A DNA stretch of 64,000 nucleotides, taken from contig NZ_JNIM01000001.1 of assembly GCF_000702505.1 (NCBI RefSeq), forward strand, positions 496,001-560,000. The letters are read 5' to 3'. The stretch comes from Thermogemmatispora carboxidivorans. Its GTDB lineage: Bacteria; Chloroflexota; Ktedonobacteria; Ktedonobacterales; Ktedonobacteraceae. Shown in pieces: positions 54,873 to 63,976 of the stretch; the stretch's first letter is position 1, and the number at the start of each line of letters is the position of its first letter. A program made the translations under genes and the position numbers. The notes beneath the pieces are model-generated. The model had not been told where the DNA came from and made no database searches. It saw only the letters and a list, made by a program, of their open reading frames with translations.

Positions 54873-56195
54873 GTGGTGAAATCGGTCTCTCGCCGCTCTC
54901 GGGTGAAGGAGCGTGCGCCTGCCAGGGCCGAAATCCGGCAGGTACACAACGTTGACGGCGTTGACCAGCCTGATCAGTCGTTATCTGAGGAGCAAGCGCG
55001 TACGCAGGAGGAAACGGCAAGTAGGAAGAAAGTGGTGCGTGAGCGGCATCCGCCCGAGCAGGAGAGCCGGGCGGAGATGGAGCTGTTGGCGGACTGTGCT
55101 GGGAAGGCGCTGGCTGCCACGACTGATGTCGCCTTTCTCCTGGACAGCTGCTTTCGTCTCCGGGCCTTCAATCCTGCAGCGGCGGCTCTCTTAAACTGGG
55201 AAGTAGCTGCCACCATTGGCCAGGGCTGTGCCCAGGTTCTCAGGTGTCGCAACCTGGACCATATGCCGCTCTGTGGAACCTCTGGCTGTCCGCTGGTGCG
55301 TGTCTTGCAGGGAGGGCAGCCGCTGGCCAACGAGGAAATCATTCTCGGTCCCGAGACTGTGCAGGGTTGGGAAGCCTCGGTCAGTGTCACCCCTATCGAA
55401 GCCGCCAATGAACCCTATGTCTTCTTCCTGGCGCGCGATGTCTCTGCCCTCAAGATGGCCAATCGCATGCGAGAGCACTTTGTATCGATGGTCTCGCATG
55501 AGCTTCGTACGCCGCTCAACTCCGTGCATGGGTTTATCGAGCTGCTCTTGCGCGGGCAGATGGGGCCGTTGAACGATACCCAGCGCGAGTACCTGGGCTA
55601 CGCCAGCGAGGCGTTGCAGCAACTACTCTCGCTAGCCGAGGATGTCCTCTTCATGGCGCGCTCCGATGCTGGGCACTTTGAGGTTCGGCTCCAGCAGGTG
55701 AACGTTGAGGTCCTCTCTCAACAGGTTCTGGAGAGCTTGTTACCGCTGGCGCGCAAGGCTGAGATCGTCATGAGCAAGGAGATAGAGCTGCCCGCTCCGC
55801 TCCTGCATGCTGATCCGCAGCGTCTTAAGCAGGTACTCTCTAACCTGCTGGGGAACGCCATTAAGTTCACCCCACCGGGGGGAACAGTGGTTCTACGCGC
55901 CCGTCCCGATCCCGATGATCCTCAGATGGCGCTGCTCTCCGTGAAAGACACTGGCTTTGGTATTGCACCCGAAGATCAGCCTCATGTCTTTGAACGCTTC
56001 TATCAGGCCACGCACAGCATGCAGTCCCGCATGGGGGGCTATGGGCTGGGGCTGACGATTGCCCGCCTCATCATTGAACAGCATGGAGGTAAGATCTGGT
56101 TTGAAACAGTCCCTAATCGGGGTACCACCTTCTATTTCACTCTCCCTCTCTATCGCGAACCAGCGCCAGGAGAAGAGAGAGGCAAAGGCGGCTAA
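54873..56195 (+). CDS. Soluble PAS histidine kinase with Cys cluster
   Basis: 440 residues, no membrane helix. A 65-residue charged N-terminus, a PAS domain (75-195), HisKA with His209 in 'SMVSHELRTPLNS', and HATPase with 'NLLGNAIKFT', 'DTGFGIAPED' and 'GYGLGL'. The PAS domain holds Cys119, Cys125, Cys134 and Cys139 in a C-x5-C-x8-C-x4-C pattern, which could bind a metal or Fe-S cluster or act as a redox switch. GTG 54873 follows AAGGGGGG. It pairs with the response regulator just upstream. Confidence 0.9.
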   Translation: MVKSVSRRSRVKERAPARAEIRQVHNVDGVDQPDQSLSEEQARTQEETASRKKVVRERHPPEQESRAEMELLADCAGKALAATTDVAFLLDSCFRLRAFNPAAAALLNWEVAATIGQGCAQVLRCRNLDHMPLCGTSGCPLVRVLQGGQPLANEEIILGPETVQGWEASVSVTPIEAANEPYVFFLARDVSALKMANRMREHFVSMVSHELRTPLNSVHGFIELLLRGQMGPLNDTQREYLGYASEALQQLLSLAEDVLFMARSDAGHFEVRLQQVNVEVLSQQVLESLLPLARKAEIVMSKEIELPAPLLHADPQRLKQVLSNLLGNAIKFTPPGGTVVLRARPDPDDPQMALLSVKDTGFGIAPEDQPHVFERFYQATHSMQSRMGGYGLGLTIARLIIEQHGGKIWFETVPNRGTTFYFTLPLYREPAPGEERGKGG

Positions 56196-56277
56196 CTGGG
56201 CCAAGAGGTCCACCACACTGTTCGCTGCTCTAGATGAGGCGGGGGGAGGTGCAGGTGGCAGGCAGGCCAGAGGGCGC

Positions 56278-57030
56278 TTACTGCCAAAGCGAATCCTGAA
56301 CGGCTCCGTTTGCTGTATCCTGTCCCTCCTTGGGTCTGCTGGCTGGCTCTCGATAGGCGTTATTCTTTGAGAGCCGATCGGCCAGGCGCGTTGGCTCGGG
56401 CAGGCGATAACCGCGACAGCAGGAGAGGGCGTAGCGGATGCTTGTCTCCAGGCTGATCCGGTGACCGATAGATATGATCATTGGCTTGACGTGCTCGCGC
56501 GTCCGCACGGCAGCGCCGATGATCTCTCCATGATCGAGCAGAGGAACCCAAGAGCCGGCTGTTGCGCCTAGCTCCTGCTCGTTGTAGTGGCCGCGCAGGA
56601 CCGATTTAGCGCATCCAATTGTGGGGAGATCCAGCCAGAGGCCCAGGTGGGAAGCGATGCCCAATCGGCGCGGATGAGCGATTCCCTGGCCGTCAACCAT
56701 GATCAGATCCGGCTCCTGTCGCAGCAGATTGAGTGCTCCCAGCACGCAAGGCAGCTCGCGAAATGAGAGCAAGCCCGGGATATACTCCATGCGTACTGGC
56801 TCCTCGTAGACATGTTGCTCCTCCAGCTCCAGGGAAGGGTAAGAGAGAAGAACGGCGGCGGCGCGCGCCAGACCATTGTTTTCATTGATCGCCAAGTCGA
56901 CGCCAGCAATATGCTGGATCTGAGACGGCAGGCGATCCTCGCGAATCACCCGGCTGGCAAGCTCTTTCTGCAGAGCGATGGCCTGCTCTGGCTGCAGGTT
57001 CCACTCATGCAGGGGGTGTACTGCTCGCAT
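56278..57030 (-). CDS. nfi: Endonuclease V
   Basis: Cuts DNA (or RNA) next to deaminated adenine (inosine). 250 residues: first catalytic Asp in 'AGVDLAI', 'EYIPGLLSFRELP' with the wedge region, second Asp in 'DGQGIAHPRRLGIASHLG', and 'GCAKSVL'. The length and motifs match bacterial Nfi; the last 20 residues are extra. It begins 3 bases after the stop of the methyltransferase gene, so the two are co-transcribed. Confidence 0.94.
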   Translation of the reverse strand: MRAVHPLHEWNLQPEQAIALQKELASRVIREDRLPSQIQHIAGVDLAINENNGLARAAAVLLSYPSLELEEQHVYEEPVRMEYIPGLLSFRELPCVLGALNLLRQEPDLIMVDGQGIAHPRRLGIASHLGLWLDLPTIGCAKSVLRGHYNEQELGATAGSWVPLLDHGEIIGAAVRTREHVKPMIISIGHRISLETSIRYALSCCRGYRLPEPTRLADRLSKNNAYREPASRPKEGQDTANGAVQDSLWQ

Positions 57031-57033
57031 GGG

Positions 57034-57813
57034 CTATCGTGCCTCCGCAATGAAGATCATGCGCGGGCTTTGCAGTTCGTAGGGGGCCATCTCATAATTG
57101 CCGTAGACATCCTTGATGGCAAAACCCGCCTGCTCTAGCATCAATTCCAGCTCACTGCGCTCGAAGAGGTAAAAAGTGGTGCGTGTAACGGTGCGCCGCA
57201 CCGTTTCCCCCTGGCAGTACTGGTCATAGAAATGGACCAGCTCCAGCATGTGGCGGGTGTTGGACGCGGAAGGAGAAACAAAATGGGTCAACAGGCTACC
57301 GTCCTCGCATGTCCAGGTCCCCTGATGCAGAAGCTGCCCACTCAGATTTTCCATCGCGCGAGCATCGGCGTTGCTGAGATCAAGGATGAGTGTGGCGCCG
57401 GTCACCAGGTGAGCGCGTAACAGGGCCAGCGCTTGCTGCTGATCTTTGCGGGTGGTCAGGTGGGCGAAGGAGCCGAGCGCGATAAAAGCCAGTCGAAAGC
57501 GCTGCTCTAGATGTAAGGCGCGCATATCCTGCTGCACCAGTGTCACTCGTGACAGAAGGCCCTCCTGGATCAGCCGCTGGCGTGCGCGTTCCAGCATCCT
57601 GGCCGAGATGTCGACCCCGGTCAGCTCATAGCCTTCGCGCGCCAGTGGTAGAAGCAGGCGACCGCTGCCGCAGGCCACCTCCAGCAAAGGACCGTAGGGG
57701 CCGCATAGCTCGGCAAAGTCCCGATAGAGGTCCAGGTCCTCCAGGAAGTGGGTATGCTCGATATCGTAAAAAGCTGCAATGGTATCGTAATCGTTCACAG
57801 TATCTCTTTGCAT
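57034..57813 (-). CDS. Class I SAM-dependent methyltransferase
   Basis: 259 residues. Motif I 'LLEVACGSGRLLLPLA', motif II acidic 'LTGVDISARMLERAR', motif III 'VTLVQQDMRALHL', then 'LALIALGSFAHL' like. The substrate is unknown; relatives methylate small molecules. The start is uncertain: ATG 57813 has a distant GGAG; GTG five codons on has AAAGAG. Upstream gene of the nfi operon. Confidence 0.82.
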   Translation of the reverse strand: MQRDTVNDYDTIAAFYDIEHTHFLEDLDLYRDFAELCGPYGPLLEVACGSGRLLLPLAREGYELTGVDISARMLERARQRLIQEGLLSRVTLVQQDMRALHLEQRFRLAFIALGSFAHLTTRKDQQQALALLRAHLVTGATLILDLSNADARAMENLSGQLLHQGTWTCEDGSLLTHFVSPSASNTRHMLELVHFYDQYCQGETVRRTVTRTTFYLFERSELELMLEQAGFAIKDVYGNYEMAPYELQSPRMIFIAEAR

Positions 57814-58043
57814 AAGAAGATCCGCTCCGCATAGCTCGGCGATGGGCGCTGGCCTCTAGAATACTCTCCCGATGATAGCACGGGAGCAAAAGAGCCGCAA
57901 GAGGGGAAAAAGAGGATCTGGCCAGGGCAAGGAGGTTCACAAGGAAGGAGCTGCCATGACCTCTCTGCTGGCCTGCCGGCCTGCTGCCGGCGGACCATCC
58001 TGGTGAGATCTTCTACAAGAAGCGTCTCTGGAACGGGGAAAGG

Positions 58044-58751
58044 CTAAATCCCATCTGCCGAGCTGATGCGATCGAGAGTGGGCAGGGCCTGCGTGGCGAA
58101 CGTCAGATGAACATCATAGATTGCCAGGTCGCGCCAGACCGTGACAGTGAAATGGTAGGGGTCCTGGTCATCGACTGAGAAGTCCGAGACCTTGCCGAAG
58201 CGCTGATCTTGCGCGCGCGCGAGCTGAAGATAGCCATTCAGGTCCAGATGCTGCCCCTGCACTGTGGCGTCGCTTGCCAGCTCGATATAGGCTAATTGAT
58301 ACTGCTGCTGCTGGATAGCCGTGTAATAATTCTGCACGACCGTGCGGTGGGCCGTTTCAAGCGTGGCTGGCGAGACGTTCTGTCTGAGGCTCTGGCTGAG
58401 AAGCTGACTGGTCTGCTGGTAGGCAAGGAAGGTGGCGAGGCCGCAGCTGGCCAGACTGGCTACGATGAAGAAGGTGATGGCCAGCGGTAGCCACCACGGT
58501 TGCTGACGGGTTGAACGCGGAGCCGGAGGAGCTGGTAATGGTGTTGGGAGCGGCGCGGGACCGCCATAGGGCGGAAAGGGCACCATACCCATGCCGGAGG
58601 GAAAAGCCGTCGCTGGTGGTGGGGGAAACCAGGTCGGAGGCACCATGTTCGCTGCGCCGAACCAGGGCTGCGGTCCTGGCGCGGCAGAAGGCCACGGAGA
58701 AGCGAGTGATGACTGCTCAGGCTGATTCTGTTGCTGAGGATCTGACTGCAT
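58044..58751 (-). CDS. Proline-rich membrane protein with NTF2-like extracellular domain
   Basis: 235 residues: an 80-residue Pro/Gly/Gln-rich cytoplasmic tail, one membrane helix (about 86-110), then a 120-residue outside domain whose 'VVQNYYTAIQQQQYQLAYIELA' start resembles DUF4878/NTF2-like folds. Function unknown. Its promoter TTGCCA-17-TATACT lies 90 bp upstream. Confidence 0.72.
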   Translation of the reverse strand: MQSDPQQQNQPEQSSLASPWPSAAPGPQPWFGAANMVPPTWFPPPPATAFPSGMGMVPFPPYGGPAPLPTPLPAPPAPRSTRQQPWWLPLAITFFIVASLASCGLATFLAYQQTSQLLSQSLRQNVSPATLETAHRTVVQNYYTAIQQQQYQLAYIELASDATVQGQHLDLNGYLQLARAQDQRFGKVSDFSVDDQDPYHFTVTVWRDLAIYDVHLTFATQALPTLDRISSADGI

Positions 58752-58832
58752 CGAACCTTATCCCCCTGCTCCTGATGAGCCAGATAGCTAGTAGTAGACG
58801 TTCGATCAAGCCTCTCCTTGTAGGGCAAGATA

Positions 58833-58861
58833 AGTATAATGAACCAGGACATATTTGGCAA
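58833..58861 (-). promoter_or_regulatory. Promoter of the proline-rich membrane protein gene
   Basis: Minus strand TTGCCA (58861-58856), 17 bp, TATACT (58838-58833). Confidence 0.65.
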
Positions 58862-59011
58862 GACCACAACAGTGGTTTTTCGATCTGTAATCTGTAGTGG
58901 CTTGTCCTGACCTCCACAGGTGCCTACCTGAGCAAGCGGGACGACAAGAGGAGTACACTTTCTTCCTGCGGCCAGCAGCGCGCTTGCGCAGACCACGAAG
59001 CCAAGAAAAGA

Positions 59012-59068
59012 GGGCAATTCCTCACCGCTCCCAGCTCAGGGATTGGGGAGCGTCAGAAGGAATTGCCC
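59012..59068 (-). terminator. Terminator of ppdK
   Basis: Perfect arms GGGCAATTCCT / AGGAATTGCCC (59012-59022 and 59058-59068) with inner CGCTCCC/GGGAGCG pairing; on the minus strand the stem is followed by TCTTTTCTT. Confidence 0.75.
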
Positions 59069-59154
59069 GCTTTCCTAAAGCTACACGCCTTCGAAAGCAA
59101 CCCGCAAGCCAGACGCCCAACGGGACGAAGGTGACTGGCCCGGGCCTGGTCTCC

Positions 59155-61953
59155 TTATTTATCCTTTTCGGACTTGCTCAAAGCGGCCTGAGCGGCGGCC
59201 AAGCGAGCCACTGGCACCCGGAAGGGCGAGCAGCTCACATAATCGAGGCCAACCTGATGGAAGAACTCGATGCTGCTCGGATCGCCGCCGTGCTCGCCAC
59301 AGATTCCCAGCTCAATCTGTGGATTGGAGGCGCGTCCCTTCTCAGCCGCCGTACGGACCAGCTGACCCACGCCATCGCGGTCGATTGTCTGGAAGGGGTT
59401 CACTGGCAAGATCTTCACCTTTTCGGGCAAGCCAGGGGCCTCCAGACCGTCGACGTACTTCATCAAGAACTTGCCTTCGGCATCGTCGCGGCTGAAGCCA
59501 AAGGTTGTCTGCGTCAGATCGTTGGTACCGAAGCTGAAGAAGTCGGCCACCGTCGCGATCTGATCGGCGGTCAGTGCGGCGCGCGGCAACTCGATCATCG
59601 TACCAAACTTATACTCGACCGCAGAGCCAGCCTCTGCCGTAATCTCTTTGGCCACGGCCTCAAGCTGGCGGCGTACCTCGCGCAGCTCGTTCACATGCCC
59701 GACCAGCGGGATCATGATTTTCACCTGGGGCTTCTTCCCGGTCTTACGCGCTACCTCCAGAGCGGCCTCCAGGATGGCGCGCGTCTGCATAATGGTAATC
59801 TCTGGGTAGAGCAAGCCCAGGCGACAGCCGCGCAGGCCGAGCATCGGGTTCATCTCGCGCATCGCGGCCACGGCATCGAGCAGGGCCTTTTTCTCCTTGA
59901 GCGCCTCTGGATTGGCGCCAGTGGCCTCCAGGCGCGTCACCTCGACCAGCAGCTCCTCATAGTTTGGCAAGAACTCGTGAAGCGGCGGATCGATCAGGCG
60001 GATCACCACCGGATAACACTCCCCGGTGCGCGGATTGACCATCGTCTCGAAGATCCCGATGAAATCGCCACGCTGGAAAGGCAGCAGCTGGTCGAGGGCG
60101 GCCTGTCGCTCCTCGGGGGTCTTCGCCAGGATCATCTTCTGAACGATGGGCAGGCGCTCCTGCTCCATAAACATATGCTCGGTGCGGCAGAGGCCGATAC
60201 CCTCGGCGCCGAACGTTACCGCGCGCTGAGCATCGCGGGGGTAGTCGGCGTTGGCCCAGACCCCCAGCTTACGGATGCGGTCCGCCCAGTTCAGGAGCTT
60301 CTGCAGCTCGGTCTCCTTTTCGAAGTCCGGCTCCACCGTGGGAATCACTCCGGCAAAGACCTCGCCGGTGTCGCCATCGATGGAGATCTCATCGCCCTCA
60401 CGGATGACCACATCGCTGCCGACCACGCGGAAGAGCTTCTCCTCCTCGTAGACGCGGATTCCCTCACAGCCGGCGACACATGGGAGACCCAGGCCGCGGG
60501 CCACCACCGCGGCATGGCTGGTAGCGCCGCCACGGGCCGTCAAGATACCCTTAGAGACGAGCATTCCGTGGACGTCGTCGGGGCTGGTCTCTGGGCGAAC
60601 CAGGACCACCGGCACGCCGGCCTTTCCCAACTCCTCAGCGCGGTCGGCGTCGAAGACCGCTTTACCCGCGGCAGCACCGGGTGAAGCATTCAAGCCGCGG
60701 GCCAGAAAACGCCCCTCCTGATGAGCGCGGGCCTTCGCTTCCTCATCAAAACGCGGCAGCAGCAGCTGATAGATCTGGGTTGGATCGGAGCGGCGGATGG
60801 CCTCCTCCTCGCTGATCAGCCCTTCCTCGACCATGTCCACGGCGATCTTCACCGCCGCCCTGGCTGAGCGCTTGCCCGAGCGTGTCTGCAGCATATAGAG
60901 CCGGCCACGCTCCACCGTAAACTCCATATCCTGCATATCGCGATAGTGTCGCTCCAGACGGCGAGCGATCTCCTGGAACTGCTCGTAGACCTGAGGCAGC
61001 TCCTCCTTCAGGCGGCTGATCTTCGAAGGCGTGCGGATGCCAGCCACCACATCCTCGCCCTGAGCGTTGAGCAGGTACTCGCCGTACAGCTCCTTCTCAC
61101 CGGTGCTGGGGTTGCGTGTGAAGGCCACGCCGGTACCGCTGTCATTGCCCATATTGCCAAAGACCATGCTCTGCACATTGACAGCGGTGCCCAAATTGTG
61201 AGGGATCTTATTGAAGTTGCGGTAATCGATGGCCCGCTTATTGTTCCAGGAGGCGAAGACCGCCTCGATAGCGCCTTTGAGCTGCTCGTAGACGTCGGTG
61301 GGGAAGGGCTGACCGGACTGGCGTTCGGCGATCTGCTTAAATTCGGCTACCAGTTCCTTGAGAGCTGAAGCCGGCAGCTCTGCGTCGCTCTTGGCTCCCG
61401 TGCGCTCCTTATACTCATCGAGCTTCTGCTCAAACTCGCGGGGGTCGGCATCGAGCACGATCTTGCTGAACATCTGGATAAAACGCCGGTAGGCATCGTA
61501 AGCGAAGCGCTCATCGCCGGTTTGCTCTACCAGACCCTGAACCGTCTCATCATTGAGGCCCAGGTTCAGCACGGTATCCATCATGCCTGGCATTGAGAAC
61601 TTCGCGCCCGAGCGCACGGAGACGAGCAGAGGATTATGGCGATCGCCAAAGGTTTTGCCGGTCTGCTGCTCGACGATACGCAGAGCGGCCAGGGCCTGTT
61701 CCCACATCCTTGGTGGGAACTGTTTTCCAGCCTCGTAGTAGGCATTACAGGCTTCAGTCGTGATAGTGAAGCCTGGAGGAACCGGCAAGCCAGCCTTGGT
61801 CATCTCGGCGACGCCTGCCCCCTTGCCGCCGAGCAAGTCGCGCATGCTGGCACTGCCTTCAGTGAACAAATAGACCCACTTGCGCGGCGATTGCTTGACC
61901 ACCTCTTCAAAGGGCGTTCCCTGGGGCTGCCCTCCTGTGATTGCTTGCGTCAC
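59155..61953 (-). CDS. ppdK: Pyruvate, phosphate dikinase
   Basis: Interconverts pyruvate + ATP + Pi and PEP + AMP + PPi. 932 residues: N-terminal ATP-grasp domain ('GGKGAGVAEMTKAGLPVPPGF' region, 'RSGAKFSMPGMMDTVLNLG'), swivelling domain with phospho-His480 in 'GGATSHAAVVARG', and C-terminal TIM barrel with Cys885 in 'GICGEHGGDP'. The Thr two residues before His480 supports regulation by PDRP in relatives, not checkable here. GTG start with GGGAGGAG 7 nt upstream. The family is about 880 long; a slightly longer N-terminus is seen. The long open frame on the other strand is a shadow. Confidence 0.96.
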   Translation of the reverse strand: MTQAITGGQPQGTPFEEVVKQSPRKWVYLFTEGSASMRDLLGGKGAGVAEMTKAGLPVPPGFTITTEACNAYYEAGKQFPPRMWEQALAALRIVEQQTGKTFGDRHNPLLVSVRSGAKFSMPGMMDTVLNLGLNDETVQGLVEQTGDERFAYDAYRRFIQMFSKIVLDADPREFEQKLDEYKERTGAKSDAELPASALKELVAEFKQIAERQSGQPFPTDVYEQLKGAIEAVFASWNNKRAIDYRNFNKIPHNLGTAVNVQSMVFGNMGNDSGTGVAFTRNPSTGEKELYGEYLLNAQGEDVVAGIRTPSKISRLKEELPQVYEQFQEIARRLERHYRDMQDMEFTVERGRLYMLQTRSGKRSARAAVKIAVDMVEEGLISEEEAIRRSDPTQIYQLLLPRFDEEAKARAHQEGRFLARGLNASPGAAAGKAVFDADRAEELGKAGVPVVLVRPETSPDDVHGMLVSKGILTARGGATSHAAVVARGLGLPCVAGCEGIRVYEEEKLFRVVGSDVVIREGDEISIDGDTGEVFAGVIPTVEPDFEKETELQKLLNWADRIRKLGVWANADYPRDAQRAVTFGAEGIGLCRTEHMFMEQERLPIVQKMILAKTPEERQAALDQLLPFQRGDFIGIFETMVNPRTGECYPVVIRLIDPPLHEFLPNYEELLVEVTRLEATGANPEALKEKKALLDAVAAMREMNPMLGLRGCRLGLLYPEITIMQTRAILEAALEVARKTGKKPQVKIMIPLVGHVNELREVRRQLEAVAKEITAEAGSAVEYKFGTMIELPRAALTADQIATVADFFSFGTNDLTQTTFGFSRDDAEGKFLMKYVDGLEAPGLPEKVKILPVNPFQTIDRDGVGQLVRTAAEKGRASNPQIELGICGEHGGDPSSIEFFHQVGLDYVSCSPFRVPVARLAAAQAALSKSEKDK

Positions 61954-62128
61954 GAAATACTCCTCCCAGTTGATAGAATACTCAGGATCTATAGAAGCCG
62001 AAGCACGACGCCAGGGGAATCCTCCTCATAGAGGATGGGTAGGACGTAGCGCTGCAAGCAACCGGGTCGGCGCTGACCCGCGCCGCTGGATTGCGCTGGA
62101 GAAGGCGCGTGTTCAGTCGGCTGGTCGA

Positions 62129-62761
62129 TCAGGCGCTGGTAAAGATTCTTCCCCTGGCCCAGCGCAAGACACGGCGGGCACGCTGTACATGGTCGTTGGC
62201 CTCGGAGGCGCTAATGACCTCATCGGCCTCCTCGGGGGGCGTGTCGGCATAAAAGGTTTCGGGATGGAAAGGAGTGAGAGCCTCCATATCGTGCAGGATC
62301 TCCGTCGGTGCGCCGACGCGCTCGCCCAAGGCTCGCAGATCATGGTTATAAGGGGAACGACGTCCGAAGAGGAGCAGGCTCACGGCCTGGGCGGCTTTCT
62401 CAGCCACCTGGTTACAGTAATCGACGCAGGCGAAATGCCGACCGAGGTTCAGCTCCAGGCTTGCGGTGGCCATGTCCTGGGCGGCCTCGGCGAACAGAGC
62501 CAGAGCCCCCTGCAAGTCGCCTCTTGCAGACTGCATGGTCTCTGTCTCCTCTTCGTCTTCTGCCTCCGCTTCCGCTCCATCTCCTTCGCTCTCGCGCCCC
62601 GTTCCTCTGGCGGCTGGCGTTGAGCTGTCCTCTTCCCTGGTGTGGGAGGGAGGAGCCTGCTCCGACTGCTGCGGGCTGACGCCTTCCAGCAGCAGCCGCT
62701 CCAGATCCTCCTCAGACTCATGTGGTTGAGGGGCGTCACCCGCTGTGTGGCGCTCTGACAT
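62129..62761 (-). CDS. HEPN-domain protein
   Basis: 210 residues: a 75-residue acidic, disordered N-terminus followed by a HEPN domain (80-205: 'HFACVDYCNQVAEKAAQAVSLLLFG', 'NHDLRALGERVGAP', 'ANDHVQRARRVLRWA'). Arg135-x4-His140 matches the R-x4-6-H motif of HEPN ribonucleases, but many HEPN proteins with nucleotidyltransferase partners carry it too. No MNT or other antitoxin gene is adjacent. ATG 62761 is used because the frame upstream runs back into the -35 box of its promoter. Confidence 0.75.
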   Translation of the reverse strand: MSERHTAGDAPQPHESEEDLERLLLEGVSPQQSEQAPPSHTREEDSSTPAARGTGRESEGDGAEAEAEDEEETETMQSARGDLQGALALFAEAAQDMATASLELNLGRHFACVDYCNQVAEKAAQAVSLLLFGRRSPYNHDLRALGERVGAPTEILHDMEALTPFHPETFYADTPPEEADEVISASEANDHVQRARRVLRWARGRIFTSA

Positions 62762-62900
62762 CTGAGTAAGCTCTCCCCGGTGCCTGCCCAGGGGCCAGCG
62801 AGCGCCCCGGGCGGCTTGTTCTCTTAGCTCAAACGACCTGTCCCTTGCCCGTAACGTACCAGGCTTTCCGCTTATCGATACCTCTGTGTGTTTCTCCTCT

Positions 62901-62929
62901 ATATTAGTCCTGTCAGCGCGTGGTGTCAA
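62901..62929 (-). promoter_or_regulatory. Consensus promoter of the HEPN gene
   Basis: Minus strand TTGACA (62929-62924), 17 bp, TAATAT (62906-62901). Leader of about 133 nt. Confidence 0.75.
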
Positions 62930-63225
62930 TGCAGCTTCACCGATGATTGATAGCGAAGAGCGAGAGTGGCCGCCGACAGTCCCCCTGCTGAGCCATTCCT
63001 GCTGCTCTTGTCCCCTCTCTCCCCCGCCTGGTGCTGGACCTCGACCGGTGAGAAGCGAACTGATCTGGAAAAACTGGCTGCAAAAGCTGGCCTGTTGACT
63101 CGTGAGAGGGAGAGGGAGAGAGCGAGGCGGTGGCTCTCGATGAGCGCTGCGGCAAAGTAGTGGGCCTGATGAGCGGGGAGCATCTCCTCAGCACCTACTG
63201 GCATGTTCTATTCACCGGGCGTTCC

Positions 63226-63234
63226 TGCTATACT
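63226..63234 (+). promoter_or_regulatory. Extended -10 promoter of the terminal sigma gene
   Basis: TGC then TATACT (63229-63234); the ATG at 63245 would lie at about +5. Confidence 0.4.
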
Positions 63235-63244
63235 AGGTATACAA

Positions 63245-63976
63245 ATGCATGCTTTTAGTAAGGTTAGTGAAGGTGGCGAGGGCGCAGTAACTGCTGGTAA
63301 CGCTGATGTCGCTGCTGTCGCAGAGGCCCGGAGAGAAAGAGTACATGTCAGCATGACAGAGAAAACGCCTGCGCATTCGCAAAGAGCCGGCCCTGAAACT
63401 GTTGCTAATGCTGAGAGCGCCCTGGCCTTAAGCAGGCTCTATGAGCGGTTCAGTCGGCCAATTCACTCCTATATTTATCATCTCTTGGGGAACCGTGAGG
63501 ACGCCGATGATATGACGCAGGAGGTCTTTATCCGTGCCTGCCTGGCCTGGGATCACCTGCATGACCGTGAAAACCTGAGCGCCTGGCTCTATCGCATTGC
63601 GACGAATCTCTGCGTAGACCTCTTGCGCAGACGGAAACGTATTGCCTGGTGGCCTCTCTCCCTGAGCCATCAGGGCGACCATGATGAAGGCTCGATCTCT
63701 GAGGAGTTTGCTCTGTTGCTGGCTGATAGCGGAGGCATCCCCGAAATCGTAGAGCGTGAGCATATCCGTGCTGCGCTGGCGGCGATGCCGCTGGACTATG
63801 CGATCGTTCTCATGCTGAGCGCTGTTCAGGGCCTACCCTATCAGGAGGTTGCTACCATCATCGGAATCTCCCCCAATGCTGCCGCAACACGTATATCTCG
63901 GGCAAAAAAGATGTTTATCGAACGTTACATACGAATCGAGCGAGAACATCTGAAGGGGGAGGAGCGCCAGCGATGA
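63245..63976 (+). CDS. ECF-type RNA polymerase sigma factor
   Basis: About 243 residues. Region 2 is 'YERFSRPIHSYIYHLLGNREDADDMTQEVF' with 'LSAWLYRIATNLCVDLLRRR', region 4 'AMPLDYAIVLMLSAVQGLPYQEVATIIG' with 'AATRISRAKKMF'. A 60-residue N-terminal tail precedes the core. Start is uncertain among ATG 63203, 63245 and 63353; 63245 fits the extended -10 box just upstream. Its stop overlaps the start of the next gene in ATGA, the usual layout of a sigma/anti-sigma pair. Confidence 0.88.
   Translation: MHAFSKVSEGGEGAVTAGNADVAAVAEARRERVHVSMTEKTPAHSQRAGPETVANAESALALSRLYERFSRPIHSYIYHLLGNREDADDMTQEVFIRACLAWDHLHDRENLSAWLYRIATNLCVDLLRRRKRIAWWPLSLSHQGDHDEGSISEEFALLLADSGGIPEIVEREHIRAALAAMPLDYAIVLMLSAVQGLPYQEVATIIGISPNAAATRISRAKKMFIERYIRIEREHLKGEERQR

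Noticed and set aside
58897-60684. 595-codon open frame on the plus strand
   Set aside because: It lies opposite ppdK, whose identity is certain, and its product is His/Gln/Leu-rich with no domain. It reflects codon bias of the real gene.
62762-62929. Longer start for the HEPN gene at TTG 62929
   Set aside because: That TTG is the -35 box of the gene's own promoter, so it cannot be translated from it.
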